NCBI GenBank assembly: GCA_964445815.1
Contig: CAYULW010000004.1
Coordinates: 434,001-498,000, forward strand
Direction: 5' to 3'
Source of the DNA: CAYULW01 sp964445815
Lineage (GTDB): Bacteria > Bacteroidota > Bacteroidia > Flavobacteriales_E > Vicingaceae
Length of the DNA stretch: 64,000 nt
Part shown: positions 35,190 to 44,062 of the stretch, one piece after another
Layout of the letters: every line of letters begins with the position of its first letter
Position numbering within the stretch: the first letter of the stretch is position 1
The notes under the pieces: generated by a model
What the model saw: only the letters and a program-made list of their open reading frames with translations
Database searches by the model: none
What the model was told of the DNA's origin: nothing
Program-made: the position numbers and the translations under genes

Positions 35190-36273
35190 GGGGAAAGTAT
35201 TGGTGGCCATGAGTGGTGGTATAGATAGTTCTGTGACAGCTCTGCTTTTGCATGAAGAAGGTTATGAGGTGATTGGCGTAACGATGAAGACGTGGGATTA
35301 CTCAAGCTCAGGTGGCAATAGAAAGTCTACAGGTTGCTGTAGCTTAGACGATATCAATGACGCACGCATATTGGCTGTTAATTATGGCTTTCATCATATC
35401 ATTATTGATATCAGAGAGGAGTTTGGAGGCTTCATTGTCGATAATTTTGTTGATGAATACATGGCCGGACGAACACCAAATCCTTGTGTATTATGCAACA
35501 CACATATAAAATGGGATGCCTTATTAAGAAGAGCAGATCAATTGGGTTGCGAGTATATAGCAACCGGTCATTATGCGAATGTGAGATATGAAAATGGGAG
35601 ATATGTCGTTTCAAAAGGAAAGGATGAAAACAAAGACCAGTCTTATGTATTGTGGGGTTTAAGTCAGGAAGCTCTTGCCCGCACAAAGTTTCCATTAGGC
35701 AAGTTTTCTAAGCCTGAGATCAGACAAATGGCCAAAGACAGAGGTCATACTGAATTGGCCAAAAAAGGAGAGAGCTATGAGATTTGCTTTGTACCTGATA
35801 ATGATTATCGTGGATTCTTGAAAAGAAAAATAGATGGGTTGGAAGAACAGGTAAAAGGGGGACATTTCATTGATACAAAAGGAAATATACTCGGACAGCA
35901 TGAAGGTTATCCATTTTATACAATTGGTCAAAGAAAGGGGCTGGGAATAGCATTGGGGGAGCCAATGTACGTTGTTAGAATCAACCCTGAAGACAATACG
36001 GTTGTTTTAGGTAAAGAAGAAGATCTTAAAAAGATGACCATGAAAGTTAGACAACCGAATTTGATCAAATACGATAAGATTCCTGAAGAGGTTGAGATAT
36101 TGACCAAAGTGAGGTATAAAGATCGTGGTACAATGAGCCAGTTAAGTGTAAATGAAAAAGGAGAGATAGAGGTCAATTTCAGAAATCAGGTAAAAGGAGT
36201 CGCTCCGGGCCAATCAGCGGTATTCTATGAAGGTAATGACCTCATTGGCGGAGGCTTTATCATGAGATCATGA
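35176..36273 (+). CDS. mnmA: tRNA-uridine 2-sulfurtransferase MnmA
   Basis: 365 residues. PP-loop VAMSGGIDSSVTALLL; catalytic Cys pair in NPCVLCNTHIKW and SYEICFVPDNDYRGFL; C-terminal beta-barrel YTIGQRKGLGIALG and PGQSAVFYEGNDLIGGG. It thiolates U34 of tRNA Glu, Gln and Lys. Sits between the YwqK-type gene and a lipoprotein gene with overlaps on both sides. Confidence 0.96.
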   Translation: MSKTKGKVLVAMSGGIDSSVTALLLHEEGYEVIGVTMKTWDYSSSGGNRKSTGCCSLDDINDARILAVNYGFHHIIIDIREEFGGFIVDNFVDEYMAGRTPNPCVLCNTHIKWDALLRRADQLGCEYIATGHYANVRYENGRYVVSKGKDENKDQSYVLWGLSQEALARTKFPLGKFSKPEIRQMAKDRGHTELAKKGESYEICFVPDNDYRGFLKRKIDGLEEQVKGGHFIDTKGNILGQHEGYPFYTIGQRKGLGIALGEPMYVVRINPEDNTVVLGKEEDLKKMTMKVRQPNLIKYDKIPEEVEILTKVRYKDRGTMSQLSVNEKGEIEVNFRNQVKGVAPGQSAVFYEGNDLIGGGFIMRS

Positions 36274-36944
36274 CGAAAGTTTTATGGAAATACATATGCG
36301 TTGTTGGCTTATTCATGTTTTTGTCATGTGAAGAAGATAAGGATGTCGTTTCTATTTTCTTAGGTAAGCAATATTTTCCCGTCAATCTGAATGCAGAATG
36401 GGTTTATCAGATTGATTCGATTCATTATGACGATTTTTCGCAAACCATTGATACCTTTAGTTTTCATAGAAAATTACAGGTTGTAGAAGTTACCGAAGAC
36501 CTGGAAAAAAGAACGGCATTTCGACTAGCTGTATTAGAGAGGGCTGATGATTCTTCATTATGGAAGCAAAAGCGTTTTATCCGTTGGACGGTGACCGACA
36601 GAAGAATAGAACAGCTCAAAAACAATCTCATTACCATTCCAATGATTTTTCCGGTTGTTGAAAACGATGAGTGGGATGCCAATGCTTTAAATTCGGATCA
36701 AGAACAATCTTTTCAGTTTCGGTCATTACATCAAAGAGCAAATGTTGAAGGAATAAGTTATGACTCTGTTTTAACCATTTCACAATTTGAAGAGGAAAAT
36801 AAAATAGAACGCATAAATGTTAGTGAGAGGTATGCGACAAATGTTGGCATGATAGCTCGTGATGATTTAAGACTCAATACCGAGTTGAATGGAGAGATCA
36901 GAAATGGGCATGATGTCAAGTATCGTTTAATCAGTTACAAGTGA
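36270..36944 (+). CDS. putative lipoprotein
   Basis: 224 residues. Signal with lipobox (VVGLFMFLSCEEDKD, Cys at about 20). The mature part starts with YFPVNLNAEWVYQIDSIHYDDFSQ, a pattern seen in many Bacteroidota lipoproteins that bind small ligands or form calycin-like barrels. Overlaps mnmA by ATGA and is convergent with the TSUP gene, sharing 10 bp with it. Function unknown. Confidence 0.7.
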   Translation: MTKVLWKYICVVGLFMFLSCEEDKDVVSIFLGKQYFPVNLNAEWVYQIDSIHYDDFSQTIDTFSFHRKLQVVEVTEDLEKRTAFRLAVLERADDSSLWKQKRFIRWTVTDRRIEQLKNNLITIPMIFPVVENDEWDANALNSDQEQSFQFRSLHQRANVEGISYDSVLTISQFEEENKIERINVSERYATNVGMIARDDLRLNTELNGEIRNGHDVKYRLISYK

Positions 36945-37657
36945 TTAATGATCATTAATGCTCCCGATATCAACATTACGACAATAATGAGTTGTTTGAA
37001 GAAATAGTGACTCATTTTCTGAAGTAAATTTTTGCCAATCAGGTTTCCTATTATTGCACCTATACCAATGGCTAAGCCGTAAGCCCACAAATCGCCATTT
37101 AAAGACCCTAGAAAAGCATATGAACCGATTTGTACAATCCCGACCAAGAAAGAGTTGGCTGTTTTAGTGGCGATCAGTTCTTCTTTTTTTAAACCGTAAT
37201 TAAGATAGAAAGCGTTCATTATTGGGCCTGTAGCTCCAAAAAGTGTTGAGATGATTGCGACAATAAAGCCAAGTGGAATAAAATAGAATTTTTTAACTAC
37301 AAATGTTTGCTCTTTCTTGCTAATAAGAAACTGAAGTCCGGCATAGATTAAAAATCCACCTAAAAGGTAGCCCATCCATTGGCTGTTGACTCTAACAAAT
37401 AAAGAAGCTCCAATAAAAGCACCAAGCCAGGCAGAAGGAACATAAAAGAAAACCAAAGACCAATTGATGTCTTTCCAGAAGAGGACCAATCTTGCAGGTC
37501 GGCCTATCATGTTTCCGAGATTAACAACCGGTGCTACAGCATCCGGTCTTAAATAGAAGCCAACAATAGGCAATAAGGTTAATGCACCACCGCCACCGGA
37601 AATGGTACTTAATACATAAGCCAGAATACCTGCTAAACTTAAAAGCAGATAAGACAT
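36935..37657 (-). CDS. TauE/SafE-family membrane transporter
   Basis: 240 residues, seven to eight TM helices. GILAYVLSTISGGGGALTLLPIVGF and VAIISTLFGATGPIMNAFYLNYGLKKEELIATKTANSFLVG are the two characteristic half-repeats of the TSUP family, which exports sulphite, sulpholactate or other organosulphur anions. Located 6 bp after the M42 peptidase gene; probably one transcript. Substrate unknown. Confidence 0.87.
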   Translation of the reverse strand: MSYLLLSLAGILAYVLSTISGGGGALTLLPIVGFYLRPDAVAPVVNLGNMIGRPARLVLFWKDINWSLVFFYVPSAWLGAFIGASLFVRVNSQWMGYLLGGFLIYAGLQFLISKKEQTFVVKKFYFIPLGFIVAIISTLFGATGPIMNAFYLNYGLKKEELIATKTANSFLVGIVQIGSYAFLGSLNGDLWAYGLAIGIGAIIGNLIGKNLLQKMSHYFFKQLIIVVMLISGALMIINHL

Positions 37658-37663
37658 GTTCGA

Positions 37664-38767
37664 CTATAGATTAAGATAATTGAAGTTGTGATTTTCTTCA
37701 ATCGCCAATAAGGAGTGATAAATGAGCTGAATAACGTTTTCAACATCTTGCTTATGTACCATTTCTACTGTGGTATGCATATAACGTAGAGGTAAAGAGA
37801 TAAGAGAAGAGGCTACACCTCCATTGGCATAAGCAAAAGCATCTGTATCGGTACCCGTAATTCGAGAAGCGGCATAACGCTGAAAAGCAATTTTGTTTTT
37901 CTCAGCTGTTTCGATAATCAGTTCTCTTAAGTTGTTTTGTACAGCCGGACCATATGCTATAACAGGGCCATCACCAGCTTTAAAATCTCCTTGTTCTATT
38001 TTGTTGATCATGGGGGTTTGCGTATCATGACAAACATCAGTAACGATAGCTACGTCCGGTTTTATAGTTTCAACAATCATTTGAGCACCCCTTAATCCAA
38101 CTTCTTCCTGAACAGCATTAACCACATACAACCCAAAAGGCAGTTCCACTTTGTTTTTATGAAGCAGTCTTAAAACTTCTGCAATGATAAAACCGCCAAT
38201 TCTGTTGTCTAAAGCTCTGCCTACGTAATATTTATCATTTAGTGTTATGGCTTCATCTTCATAGGTAATCACACAACCAACATGTACACCTAATTTTTCA
38301 ACTTCTTCTTTAGAGTTGGCACCACAATCAAGAAAGATATTGTTGATTTTCGGAGTGCTTTCTCCCTTTCCATTATTATTCAGTCTTGTATGTATAGCCG
38401 GCCAACCAAATACTGCTTTTACAAGACCCTTTTTTGTATGTATGTTGACCCTCTTAGATGGTGCAATCATGTGATCTGAACCACCATTTCTTTTAACATA
38501 AATAAACCCATCCTTAGTAATGTAATGCACATACCACGATATCTCATCTGCATGTGCCTCAATGACAACTTTAAATTTCTTTTCCGGATTAACAACTGCT
38601 ACGGCGGTGCCATAGGTATCAATGTATTTGTCATCAATATATGGATCAACCCGATCAAGCCACAGTTTTTGGCCTTCACTTTCATAACCCGTTGGTGAAG
38701 CATTATTAAGGTATTTGAATAAGAAATTCTCCGCATCCTTGCTAATTACCTTCTTGCCTTTACTCAT
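37664..38767 (-). CDS. M42-family metallo-aminopeptidase
   Basis: 367 residues. Zinc ligands visible: His in VVIEAHADEISW, bridging Asp in VGRALDNRIGGFII, Glu pair in VNAVQEEVGLRGAQMI, Asp in VTDVCHDTQTP and His in RYMHTTVEMVHKQD. Members are TET-type dodecameric aminopeptidases or endoglucanase-misnamed peptidases that trim short peptides in the cytosol. Complete and typical in length. Confidence 0.92.
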   Translation of the reverse strand: MSKGKKVISKDAENFLFKYLNNASPTGYESEGQKLWLDRVDPYIDDKYIDTYGTAVAVVNPEKKFKVVIEAHADEISWYVHYITKDGFIYVKRNGGSDHMIAPSKRVNIHTKKGLVKAVFGWPAIHTRLNNNGKGESTPKINNIFLDCGANSKEEVEKLGVHVGCVITYEDEAITLNDKYYVGRALDNRIGGFIIAEVLRLLHKNKVELPFGLYVVNAVQEEVGLRGAQMIVETIKPDVAIVTDVCHDTQTPMINKIEQGDFKAGDGPVIAYGPAVQNNLRELIIETAEKNKIAFQRYAASRITGTDTDAFAYANGGVASSLISLPLRYMHTTVEMVHKQDVENVIQLIYHSLLAIEENHNFNYLNL

Positions 38768-38901
38768 TGTTTATGTGCTTATCATTCAGGGGATAAACGT
38801 AATTAAAAAAAACAAAAGAATACATACTTCTCTCATTCTAAGAATTTTAAAACCCAATACAACATATAGTTCTCCCTGTTGTTTCTATTTAAATTTGCTG
38901 C

Positions 38902-39495
38902 ATGTCTTTCTTTAACCGTTTATTTAAAGAACTTCTTGGTGTTCAGGATTATCATTCACAAGATGAAATTCACGTACGCGAGCAACTTGTGCGAAGTGAA
39001 ATGTTTCTCAAAGATTTTGAGAAATGGAAGGCAAAAGGCGTACATAAAGCGCTATTGGAACACATTTATGCCAATTGGCAGTTGAAATGTGAAGATGCTT
39101 CAATAATCGTTAATATGGAAATCTTTCAGAATAAAACATCGGATGGTTTTTATTTTCGGGCAGAGACTCCATGGGATGCTTTTGATTACGATTGTTTTAT
39201 CCAATGGATTATTGAACGCTGCATATCTAAAGGTTATGCATTAAAGAATGCAAGTAGAGAGGTTGTAGAAGAAGGAGGTTTGTTAAAGTCAATAGAGCAT
39301 TTTTACCTTAAACCCTCACTGAAATTCAGGAGAGAATTACCATACGAGCAATTTTGGGGAAACATCGAGATAGAGCATCGATTAGTGAATCAGCACTCTA
39401 GAATTGTAAAATTGATGGCGAATACCTATCAAGACCGCAGTTATAAGTCTCCTCATTCTTTTGATGCATTTATGCAATATATTTTCTTACCTTAA
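38902..39495 (+). CDS. conserved protein of unknown function
   Basis: 197 residues, no signal or TM. Begins MSFFNRLFKELLGVQDY, then a mixed alpha/beta body with several Trp and aromatic pairs (ETPWDAFDYDCFIQWIIERC; YEQFWGNIEIEHRLVN). TAAATTTG (38890-38897) ends 4 bp before the ATG, so it is probably leaderless. The next gene begins 4 bp after its stop; the two are likely translated together. I recognise no family. Confidence 0.6.
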   Translation: MSFFNRLFKELLGVQDYHSQDEIHVREQLVRSEMFLKDFEKWKAKGVHKALLEHIYANWQLKCEDASIIVNMEIFQNKTSDGFYFRAETPWDAFDYDCFIQWIIERCISKGYALKNASREVVEEGGLLKSIEHFYLKPSLKFRRELPYEQFWGNIEIEHRLVNQHSRIVKLMANTYQDRSYKSPHSFDAFMQYIFLP

Positions 39496-39499
39496 TGGT

Positions 39500-40546
39500 A
39501 TGAATGATATCTCCAAGAAAAAGCAGCATTTCACGATAAAAGAAGGATTGCGAAAATACCTGAAGCGCTATTCCAGAGAGTTGGATTTACCGGTTTCCTA
39601 TTCGGACTTAGATCACTATGAAAATTCTGTTCCCCTTTATGATAAAGCGGGAAAAGATACTTTATGGGAAACAGTATACTACTTTTCAAATGAAATGGAG
39701 GAACTCAATCGTCATTTATGTAAGGTTTATGCTTTACTTAAAACCGAAGGAGATTCTTCAGGCATGGAGCATTTGTATGTCAATAGGATAGATTTTTGTC
39801 CTTTCGGTAACTCTAAACCTTTTCGTGTAAGAATAACCAATCGCTTTAATGATAATTACGACTATTTCTATGTTAAGAAAGCCGATGCAAATCGAATATA
39901 CGGGTTAGAGTTGGAGCACATCTTATCGCCCAATAGAATATCTTACATTGTTGATGGCTCAACAATCATAGAAGAACATATAGCAGGTATTCCGGGAGAT
40001 GTGTTTATCAAAGAATGGTTAAATGAGGACACTAACTTGAATAGAATTCGACTGGCCAAGGAATTTGTCAAGTTCAATGAACGTTCATTTGCCAGATTAC
40101 TCGGCGATATGCGGTCTTACAATTATGTGGTAGACATTACACCTGACTTTGACGATATTCAGTATAGAATTCGCGCGATAGATTTTGATCAGCAATCTTA
40201 TGAAGGTCGAAAAACAATGTATTTACCGCAGTTTTTTAAAGATAATAATCCCATTGTTGAATTCTGTACAGACCTTTTAAATCCGGAAACGATCAGACAA
40301 TATCAAAAAGAGGAGAGAGCCTTAATTGCCAATCGCATCAAAGTATCGCGTTATCGCTTAAAAGATCTTGGAGACTGTATGGAGCACGATGCCATCAGTT
40401 TACCTGAAAAGGTGGATCAATTAAAGTCTGAATTGGCAGAATACTTCGGGGAACCTGTCTTTTTGGAGTGCCAAAACATGGGAGAAATATTAAGAGCGAG
40501 ACTCTTTGTTATCTTGCAAAACAATAGGGAAGTTTTAGAAACTTAA
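39500..40546 (+). CDS. conserved protein of unknown function, possibly kinase-like
   Basis: 348 residues from the ATG at 39500 (4 bp after the previous stop); an ATG at 39461 is possible but would overlap the neighbour by 35 bp. Middle region YIVDGSTIIEEHIAGIPGDVFIKEWL ... RIRLAKEFVKFNERSFARLLGDMRSYNYVVDITPDF...YRIRAIDFDQQSYEG resembles the C-lobe of atypical protein or small-molecule kinases, with IDFDQ in the place of the metal-binding Asp. No glycine loop is clear. The kinase idea is weak inference; forms an operon with 38902-39495. Confidence 0.55.
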   Translation: MNDISKKKQHFTIKEGLRKYLKRYSRELDLPVSYSDLDHYENSVPLYDKAGKDTLWETVYYFSNEMEELNRHLCKVYALLKTEGDSSGMEHLYVNRIDFCPFGNSKPFRVRITNRFNDNYDYFYVKKADANRIYGLELEHILSPNRISYIVDGSTIIEEHIAGIPGDVFIKEWLNEDTNLNRIRLAKEFVKFNERSFARLLGDMRSYNYVVDITPDFDDIQYRIRAIDFDQQSYEGRKTMYLPQFFKDNNPIVEFCTDLLNPETIRQYQKEERALIANRIKVSRYRLKDLGDCMEHDAISLPEKVDQLKSELAEYFGEPVFLECQNMGEILRARLFVILQNNREVLET

Positions 40547-41136
40547 CTTCTCCAGATTACTTTTTCAGTGATTTCACTCATCTGTTTTTTAGGGATGACA
40601 GGTAAACCAGTCTTTGCGACACCGAGAATGAGGAAGCCCATGCATTTGTCGGCTTTACCAAGAGAAAGAAAGGATTTCATTTGAGGAGAAAAAGCCGTCT
40701 TTCCTGTGCTCCAATAGCCAATAATATTCAGACTTTTCGTGCTCAATAGCATGTTTTGTACAGAGCAAGCAACTGCATACTCTTCCTCACAAACAGGAAC
40801 TGCTTCTTTTGGGTCTCGTTTCATGCAAATGGCAACGACATGAGAAATTTGTTTTTTTCTCAAATCGAGTTTTTTCAGTTTTGCACTAATGTCTATACCT
40901 GTTTCATTTAACTCGCTTAGTATCTCTTTCTGTTTGTCAATAAACGTATCCTTTTGAGCACCGGAAAACACAATGAATCTCCAAGGTTCAGTTCGCTTAT
41001 GCGAAGGAGCATAATTTGCCGTTTCAAGCAGTCGCCATATCTTTTCATCAGGAATGATCGCATTTTCTTCCATTTGCATAGGGTATAAAGATTGTCGACT
41101 CTTTATCCATTCTAATATTGCTAAATATTTTTCCAT
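40543..41136 (-). CDS. nitroreductase-family protein
   Basis: 197 residues. WRLLETANYAPSHKRTEPWRFIVFSG is the FMN-binding N-terminus with the Ser/Arg contact; KTAFSPQMKSFLSLGKADKCMGFLILGVAKTGLPVIPKKQMSEITEKVIWR is the C-terminal half of a YdjA/BluB-like single-domain member. It is an FMN-dependent NAD(P)H oxidoreductase of unknown physiological substrate. The start abuts the trmN6 stop (shared base region at 41136), giving a trmN6-nitroreductase transcript. Confidence 0.85.
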   Translation of the reverse strand: MEKYLAILEWIKSRQSLYPMQMEENAIIPDEKIWRLLETANYAPSHKRTEPWRFIVFSGAQKDTFIDKQKEILSELNETGIDISAKLKKLDLRKKQISHVVAICMKRDPKEAVPVCEEEYAVACSVQNMLLSTKSLNIIGYWSTGKTAFSPQMKSFLSLGKADKCMGFLILGVAKTGLPVIPKKQMSEITEKVIWRS

Positions 41137-41858
41137 TAAAAGTTTAAATAATAATCTTTCGTTAATTCAATATAGTCTTTACTGTACTCGTGACGTTGGT
41201 TGAGCTCTATGTGTAAAGAATTCATTTTAAGTGCGTCATTTTTAAAAGAAAAACTAAGCAATACACGTTTACACGAAGATTCTAAATGACCATAAACTTT
41301 ACAACAGCGAATCAGGTGCAAATGTTGTTGCTTGCATAATGCAACAAAGTCTTGCATCTCATTATATGGAATAATGATGTTAAACTTTCCTTCCGGATGA
41401 AGCAGTTGGGCTGTTTTGTGAACCAATTGATGGAATGTTAAGCTAGCCTGTTGTCTGCTAATGGCGCGTGATGTGTATTTTTTACTGACTTCAAAATAGG
41501 GGGGATTGCTGACAATCAAATCATACTTTTTATTTGGTAGTTTAATGTCAACGTATGAGCCGTGTATAAGTTGAAGTCTTTCATGCCATGTGCTTTCATT
41601 AAAGTTGCGTTTTGCTAGTATAGCAGCACGTGAGTCAATCTCTATGGCGTCAATCTTTGCTGCATTGCTCTTTTGTGCTAGCATGAGTGCAATTATGCCT
41701 GTACCTGTGCCAATGTCTAGTATTCTCTTTGTTTTTTGACAGTGTGTCCAAGCTCCTAGTAGTACGGCATCGGTTCCAACTTTTTGTTCGCAGTCCTTCT
41801 GATGAATCTTAAACTGCTTGAACTGGAAGACATCTTTACTCTTCAAGGTATAGATCAA
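41136..41858 (-). CDS. trmN6: tRNA1(Val) (adenine(37)-N6)-methyltransferase
   Basis: 240 residues. SAM motif I RILDIGTGTGIIALMLAQ and catalytic NPPY in LIVSNPPYFEVSKKYTSRAISR are those of TrmN6/YfiC; FKIHQKDCEQKVGTDAVLLGAW is the family N-terminus. It N6-methylates A37 of tRNA-Val. Overlaps rimM by 23 bp and follows rpsP-rimM, all RNA-related functions in one transcript. Confidence 0.9.
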   Translation of the reverse strand: MIYTLKSKDVFQFKQFKIHQKDCEQKVGTDAVLLGAWTHCQKTKRILDIGTGTGIIALMLAQKSNAAKIDAIEIDSRAAILAKRNFNESTWHERLQLIHGSYVDIKLPNKKYDLIVSNPPYFEVSKKYTSRAISRQQASLTFHQLVHKTAQLLHPEGKFNIIIPYNEMQDFVALCKQQHLHLIRCCKVYGHLESSCKRVLLSFSFKNDALKMNSLHIELNQRHEYSKDYIELTKDYYLNF

Positions 41859-42372
41859 TTAAGCCATCAGGACAAGAGACTTCAATGCATTGGTTTTCCC
41901 GATCAACTCGATTGATGATCTCATCATTAATGGGAATGAGAATCTCCTTATCTTGATGTTTCACAGAAAATAAATTGGTTGTAGAAAATTCCAGGATAGT
42001 CTCTATTGTACCAACTATGCCAAATGCTGAGTCTTTGATTTGATAATCGATGACTTCGTGGAAATAAAATTGATTTCCGGACAATTCAGGTAAAGCGGAA
42101 ATCGGCAAAAAGATACTTTTACCGATAATGGCCTTAGCTTCTTTCTGTTGGTCTATGCCTTCAATTTTGCAACGTAGGATTTGGCCTTGAATTTGACTGT
42201 GTTCTACAAAATAAGGAACAAGCACTTGATCTCCTTTATGATTTTGTACAAAGAACGCATCAAGATTGGCATAAGAAGAAGGGGAGTCCACATCTAATTT
42301 TAATGCTAACTCCCCTTTATGACCTATTGTTTTTTGAGTATAACCTAAATAAAAACAATCATCGATGTGCAT
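41836..42372 (-). CDS. rimM: 16S rRNA processing protein RimM
   Basis: 178 residues. FYLGYTQKTIGHKGELALKLDVD is the N-terminal RimM beta-barrel signature; the PRC-barrel follows (FYFHEVIDYQIKDSAFGIVGTIETILEFSTTNLFSV ... EILIPINDEIINRVD). It matures the 30S head near S19/S13. Starts 9 bp after rpsP, the classic order. Confidence 0.94.
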   Translation of the reverse strand: MHIDDCFYLGYTQKTIGHKGELALKLDVDSPSSYANLDAFFVQNHKGDQVLVPYFVEHSQIQGQILRCKIEGIDQQKEAKAIIGKSIFLPISALPELSGNQFYFHEVIDYQIKDSAFGIVGTIETILEFSTTNLFSVKHQDKEILIPINDEIINRVDRENQCIEVSCPDGLIDLYLEE

Positions 42373-42381
42373 CGATCTATT

Positions 42382-43038
42382 TTAGGCTTCTTTCTTTTCT
42401 TCTTCCTTATCTTCAGAAGATGCTTCTTCTTTTGACTCAGTAGCTGCTTCTTCAGCCTTTTCTGCGACAGCTTCAACAACTTCTTCAGTTACTTCCGCAA
42501 CAGCTTCAGCCGCTTCTTCCACTGCTTCACTTGCAGTTTCTACAGCTTCTTCCACTGTGTCTGTAGTTTCTTCTACAACTTCAGCAGTTTTTGCTGCAAT
42601 TTCAGCCGCTTTCTTTTTATTAGCTTCTTCCTCAGCAGCATGACGCTTACTTTCTTCTTCTTCAGCTGCTTTTGCCAAGCTATCTTTCTTAGCTGTAATT
42701 TTTCCTTCTTTGTTTTCCATCCACTCCGCAAACTTTGCATCAGCTTGCTCTTGAGTTAATGCACCTTTTAACACTCCTTTGTCAAGGTGATTTTTGTGCA
42801 TGACTCCTTTGTAGGACAATAAAGCTCTAACTGTATCAGTTGGTTGAGCTCCTTTTTTTACCCAGCTTAGGGCTTTATCGAAATTGATATCGATAGTTGC
42901 AGGGTCAGTGTTCGGGTTATACGTGCCTAATTTCTCTATAAACTTCCCATCACGTGGGGCACGACTATCCGCGATCACTACATGGAAGTAAGCATATCTT
43001 TTCTTACCATGTCTTTGTAATCTAATCTTCGTAGGCAT
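42382..43038 (-). CDS. rpsP: 30S ribosomal protein S16 with long Ala/Glu-rich tail
   Basis: 218 residues, against about 80-90 in most bacteria. The first ~85 are canonical S16 (TKIRLQRHGKKRYAYFHVVIADSRAPRDGKFIEKLGTYNP ... WVKKGAQPTDTVRALLS). The remaining ~130 are low-complexity Ala/Glu/Lys/Val repeats (TAEVVEETTDTVEEAVETAS ...), a long acidic helix. Extended S16 tails are known in Bacteroidota; their role is unclear. Promoter with TACTTTTGCACCC lies about 35 bp upstream. First gene of rpsP-rimM-trmN6. Confidence 0.95.
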   Translation of the reverse strand: MPTKIRLQRHGKKRYAYFHVVIADSRAPRDGKFIEKLGTYNPNTDPATIDINFDKALSWVKKGAQPTDTVRALLSYKGVMHKNHLDKGVLKGALTQEQADAKFAEWMENKEGKITAKKDSLAKAAEEEESKRHAAEEEANKKKAAEIAAKTAEVVEETTDTVEEAVETASEAVEEAAEAVAEVTEEVVEAVAEKAEEAATESKEEASSEDKEEEKKEA

Positions 43039-43073
43039 AACGCGTTATTTAATAATGTTAAAATTTAAGGGTG

Positions 43074-43081
43074 CAAAAGTA
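43074..43081 (-). promoter_or_regulatory. -7 box of rpsP (TACTTTTG)
   Basis: Coding-strand TACTTTTGCACCC about 36 bp before the rpsP ATG. The same 13-mer occurs before the FKBP gene (43647-43659). Matches TAnnTTTG exactly; a -33 TTTG is weak. Confidence 0.55.
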
Positions 43082-43119
43082 TTATTTTATTTTATACTAT
43101 AGCACATTTAAACTGTTCA

Positions 43120-43160
43120 TTTTTAGCTTATCAGTTCAAGAGCTAAAAATGCTGAACTGA
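43120..43160. other. interlocking inverted repeats (possible pseudoknot) in the 3' region of the FKBP gene
   Basis: TTTTTAGCT (43120-43128) pairs with AGCTAAAAA (43141-43149), while TCAGTTCA (43131-43138) pairs with TGAACTGA (43153-43160). The second stem starts inside the loop of the first, the arrangement of an H-type pseudoknot or of two alternative hairpins. It lies between the FKBP stop codon and the rpsP promoter. Confidence 0.4.
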
Positions 43161-43196
43161 AAGATCAATTGGAAAGTAAAGAAATGCAAGAGAACT

Positions 43197-43628
43197 TTAC
43201 TCAGCGATTTCTACCATCTCAATTTCGAAAGTTAAATCTTTACCTGCTAAGGGGTGATTGGCATCCAAAGTCACTTCAGCTTCATGTACTTCAGTAATGG
43301 CTAACATTTGCTTTCTTCCGTCAGGCTGTGTGGCTTCCAATTGCATGCCGATTTGTGGTTCTAAACCTTCCGGTAATTGTGTTTTAGGAACATTAAAAAT
43401 GGCCTCTTCAATCTTGGGGCCATAAGCCTCTTCTGAAGGAATATCAACTGTTTTTACATCTCCGACCTTCATGCCCTCAACTGCAGCATCAAAACCTTTG
43501 ATCATTTGTCCTGCACCAACAGTAAAAGAAAGAGGTTCTCTATCTTTAGAACTGTCAAATACCGTATTGTCTTTTAATGTACCTGTATAATGTACTTTTA
43601 CTTGATTGCCTTTACTTGCAACTGCCAT
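43197..43628 (-). CDS. FKBP-type peptidyl-prolyl cis-trans isomerase (SlyD-like)
   Basis: 143 residues. QVKVHYTGTLKDNTVFDSSKDREPLSFTVGAGQMIKGFDAAVEGMKVGDVKTVDIPSEEAYGP is the FKBP N-half; the insert-in-flap domain follows (ATQPDGRKQMLAITEVHEAEVTLDANHPLAGKDLTFEIEMVE), as in SlyD, but without the His/Cys-rich metal tail. Cytosolic folding helper. Own promoter (TACTTTTG, 43652-43659). Confidence 0.92.
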   Translation of the reverse strand: MAVASKGNQVKVHYTGTLKDNTVFDSSKDREPLSFTVGAGQMIKGFDAAVEGMKVGDVKTVDIPSEEAYGPKIEEAIFNVPKTQLPEGLEPQIGMQLEATQPDGRKQMLAITEVHEAEVTLDANHPLAGKDLTFEIEMVEIAE

Positions 43629-43651
43629 ATTTTCGTTTTTTTATGAGGGTG

Positions 43652-43659
43652 CAAAAGTA
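43652..43659 (-). promoter_or_regulatory. -7 box of the FKBP gene (TACTTTTG)
   Basis: Coding-strand TACTTTTGCACCC, identical over 13 bases to the rpsP promoter, about 24 bp before the FKBP ATG. The two may be co-regulated, or this may simply be the strong form of the housekeeping promoter. Confidence 0.55.
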
Positions 43660-43694
43660 CAGACTAACAAAGGAGTGACCAAGCTAAGTAAGGA

Positions 43695-44027
43695 TTAATG
43701 TGCACAACTCACACAAGCCTTAGTTTGTGGCCTTAGCATGAGTCGCCCTATTGGAATGGTGTTGCCACATCTTTTACATAGACCAAAGTCGGAATTTTCG
43801 ATTTGTTTTAGGGCTTCTTTCATGGCATGCAATTTTGTTTCTGCTTTTCTGAGAGCAGCTTCATTAATGCTTTTATTGTTAATGGCATCCATACGACTTA
43901 TGCGACCGATTGCATTTTCAGGAGCTATGGGTTTAACCATTTCTTTGAGTTCTTCGATGTCTTTTTCGAGTTGAAGACTCTCTTCTGACAACTTATTTTT
44001 CAGCACTTTTCTTTCCGCTTCAGTCAT
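43695..44027 (-). CDS. DksA/TraR C4 zinc-finger protein
   Basis: 110 residues. An N-terminal antiparallel coiled coil (EERKVLKNKLSEESLQLEKDIEELKEMV ... LRKAETKLHAMKEALKQIENSDFG) and C-terminal zinc finger CKRCGNTIPIGRLMLRPQTKACVSC with four Cys. It probably binds the RNA polymerase secondary channel; the coiled-coil tip lacks the DxxDxA motif of true DksA, so effects may differ. Confidence 0.88.
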   Translation of the reverse strand: MTEAERKVLKNKLSEESLQLEKDIEELKEMVKPIAPENAIGRISRMDAINNKSINEAALRKAETKLHAMKEALKQIENSDFGLCKRCGNTIPIGRLMLRPQTKACVSCAH

Positions 44028-44062
44028 TTTGCTAAGTTTGAAGACAAACTTAATGCATACAG

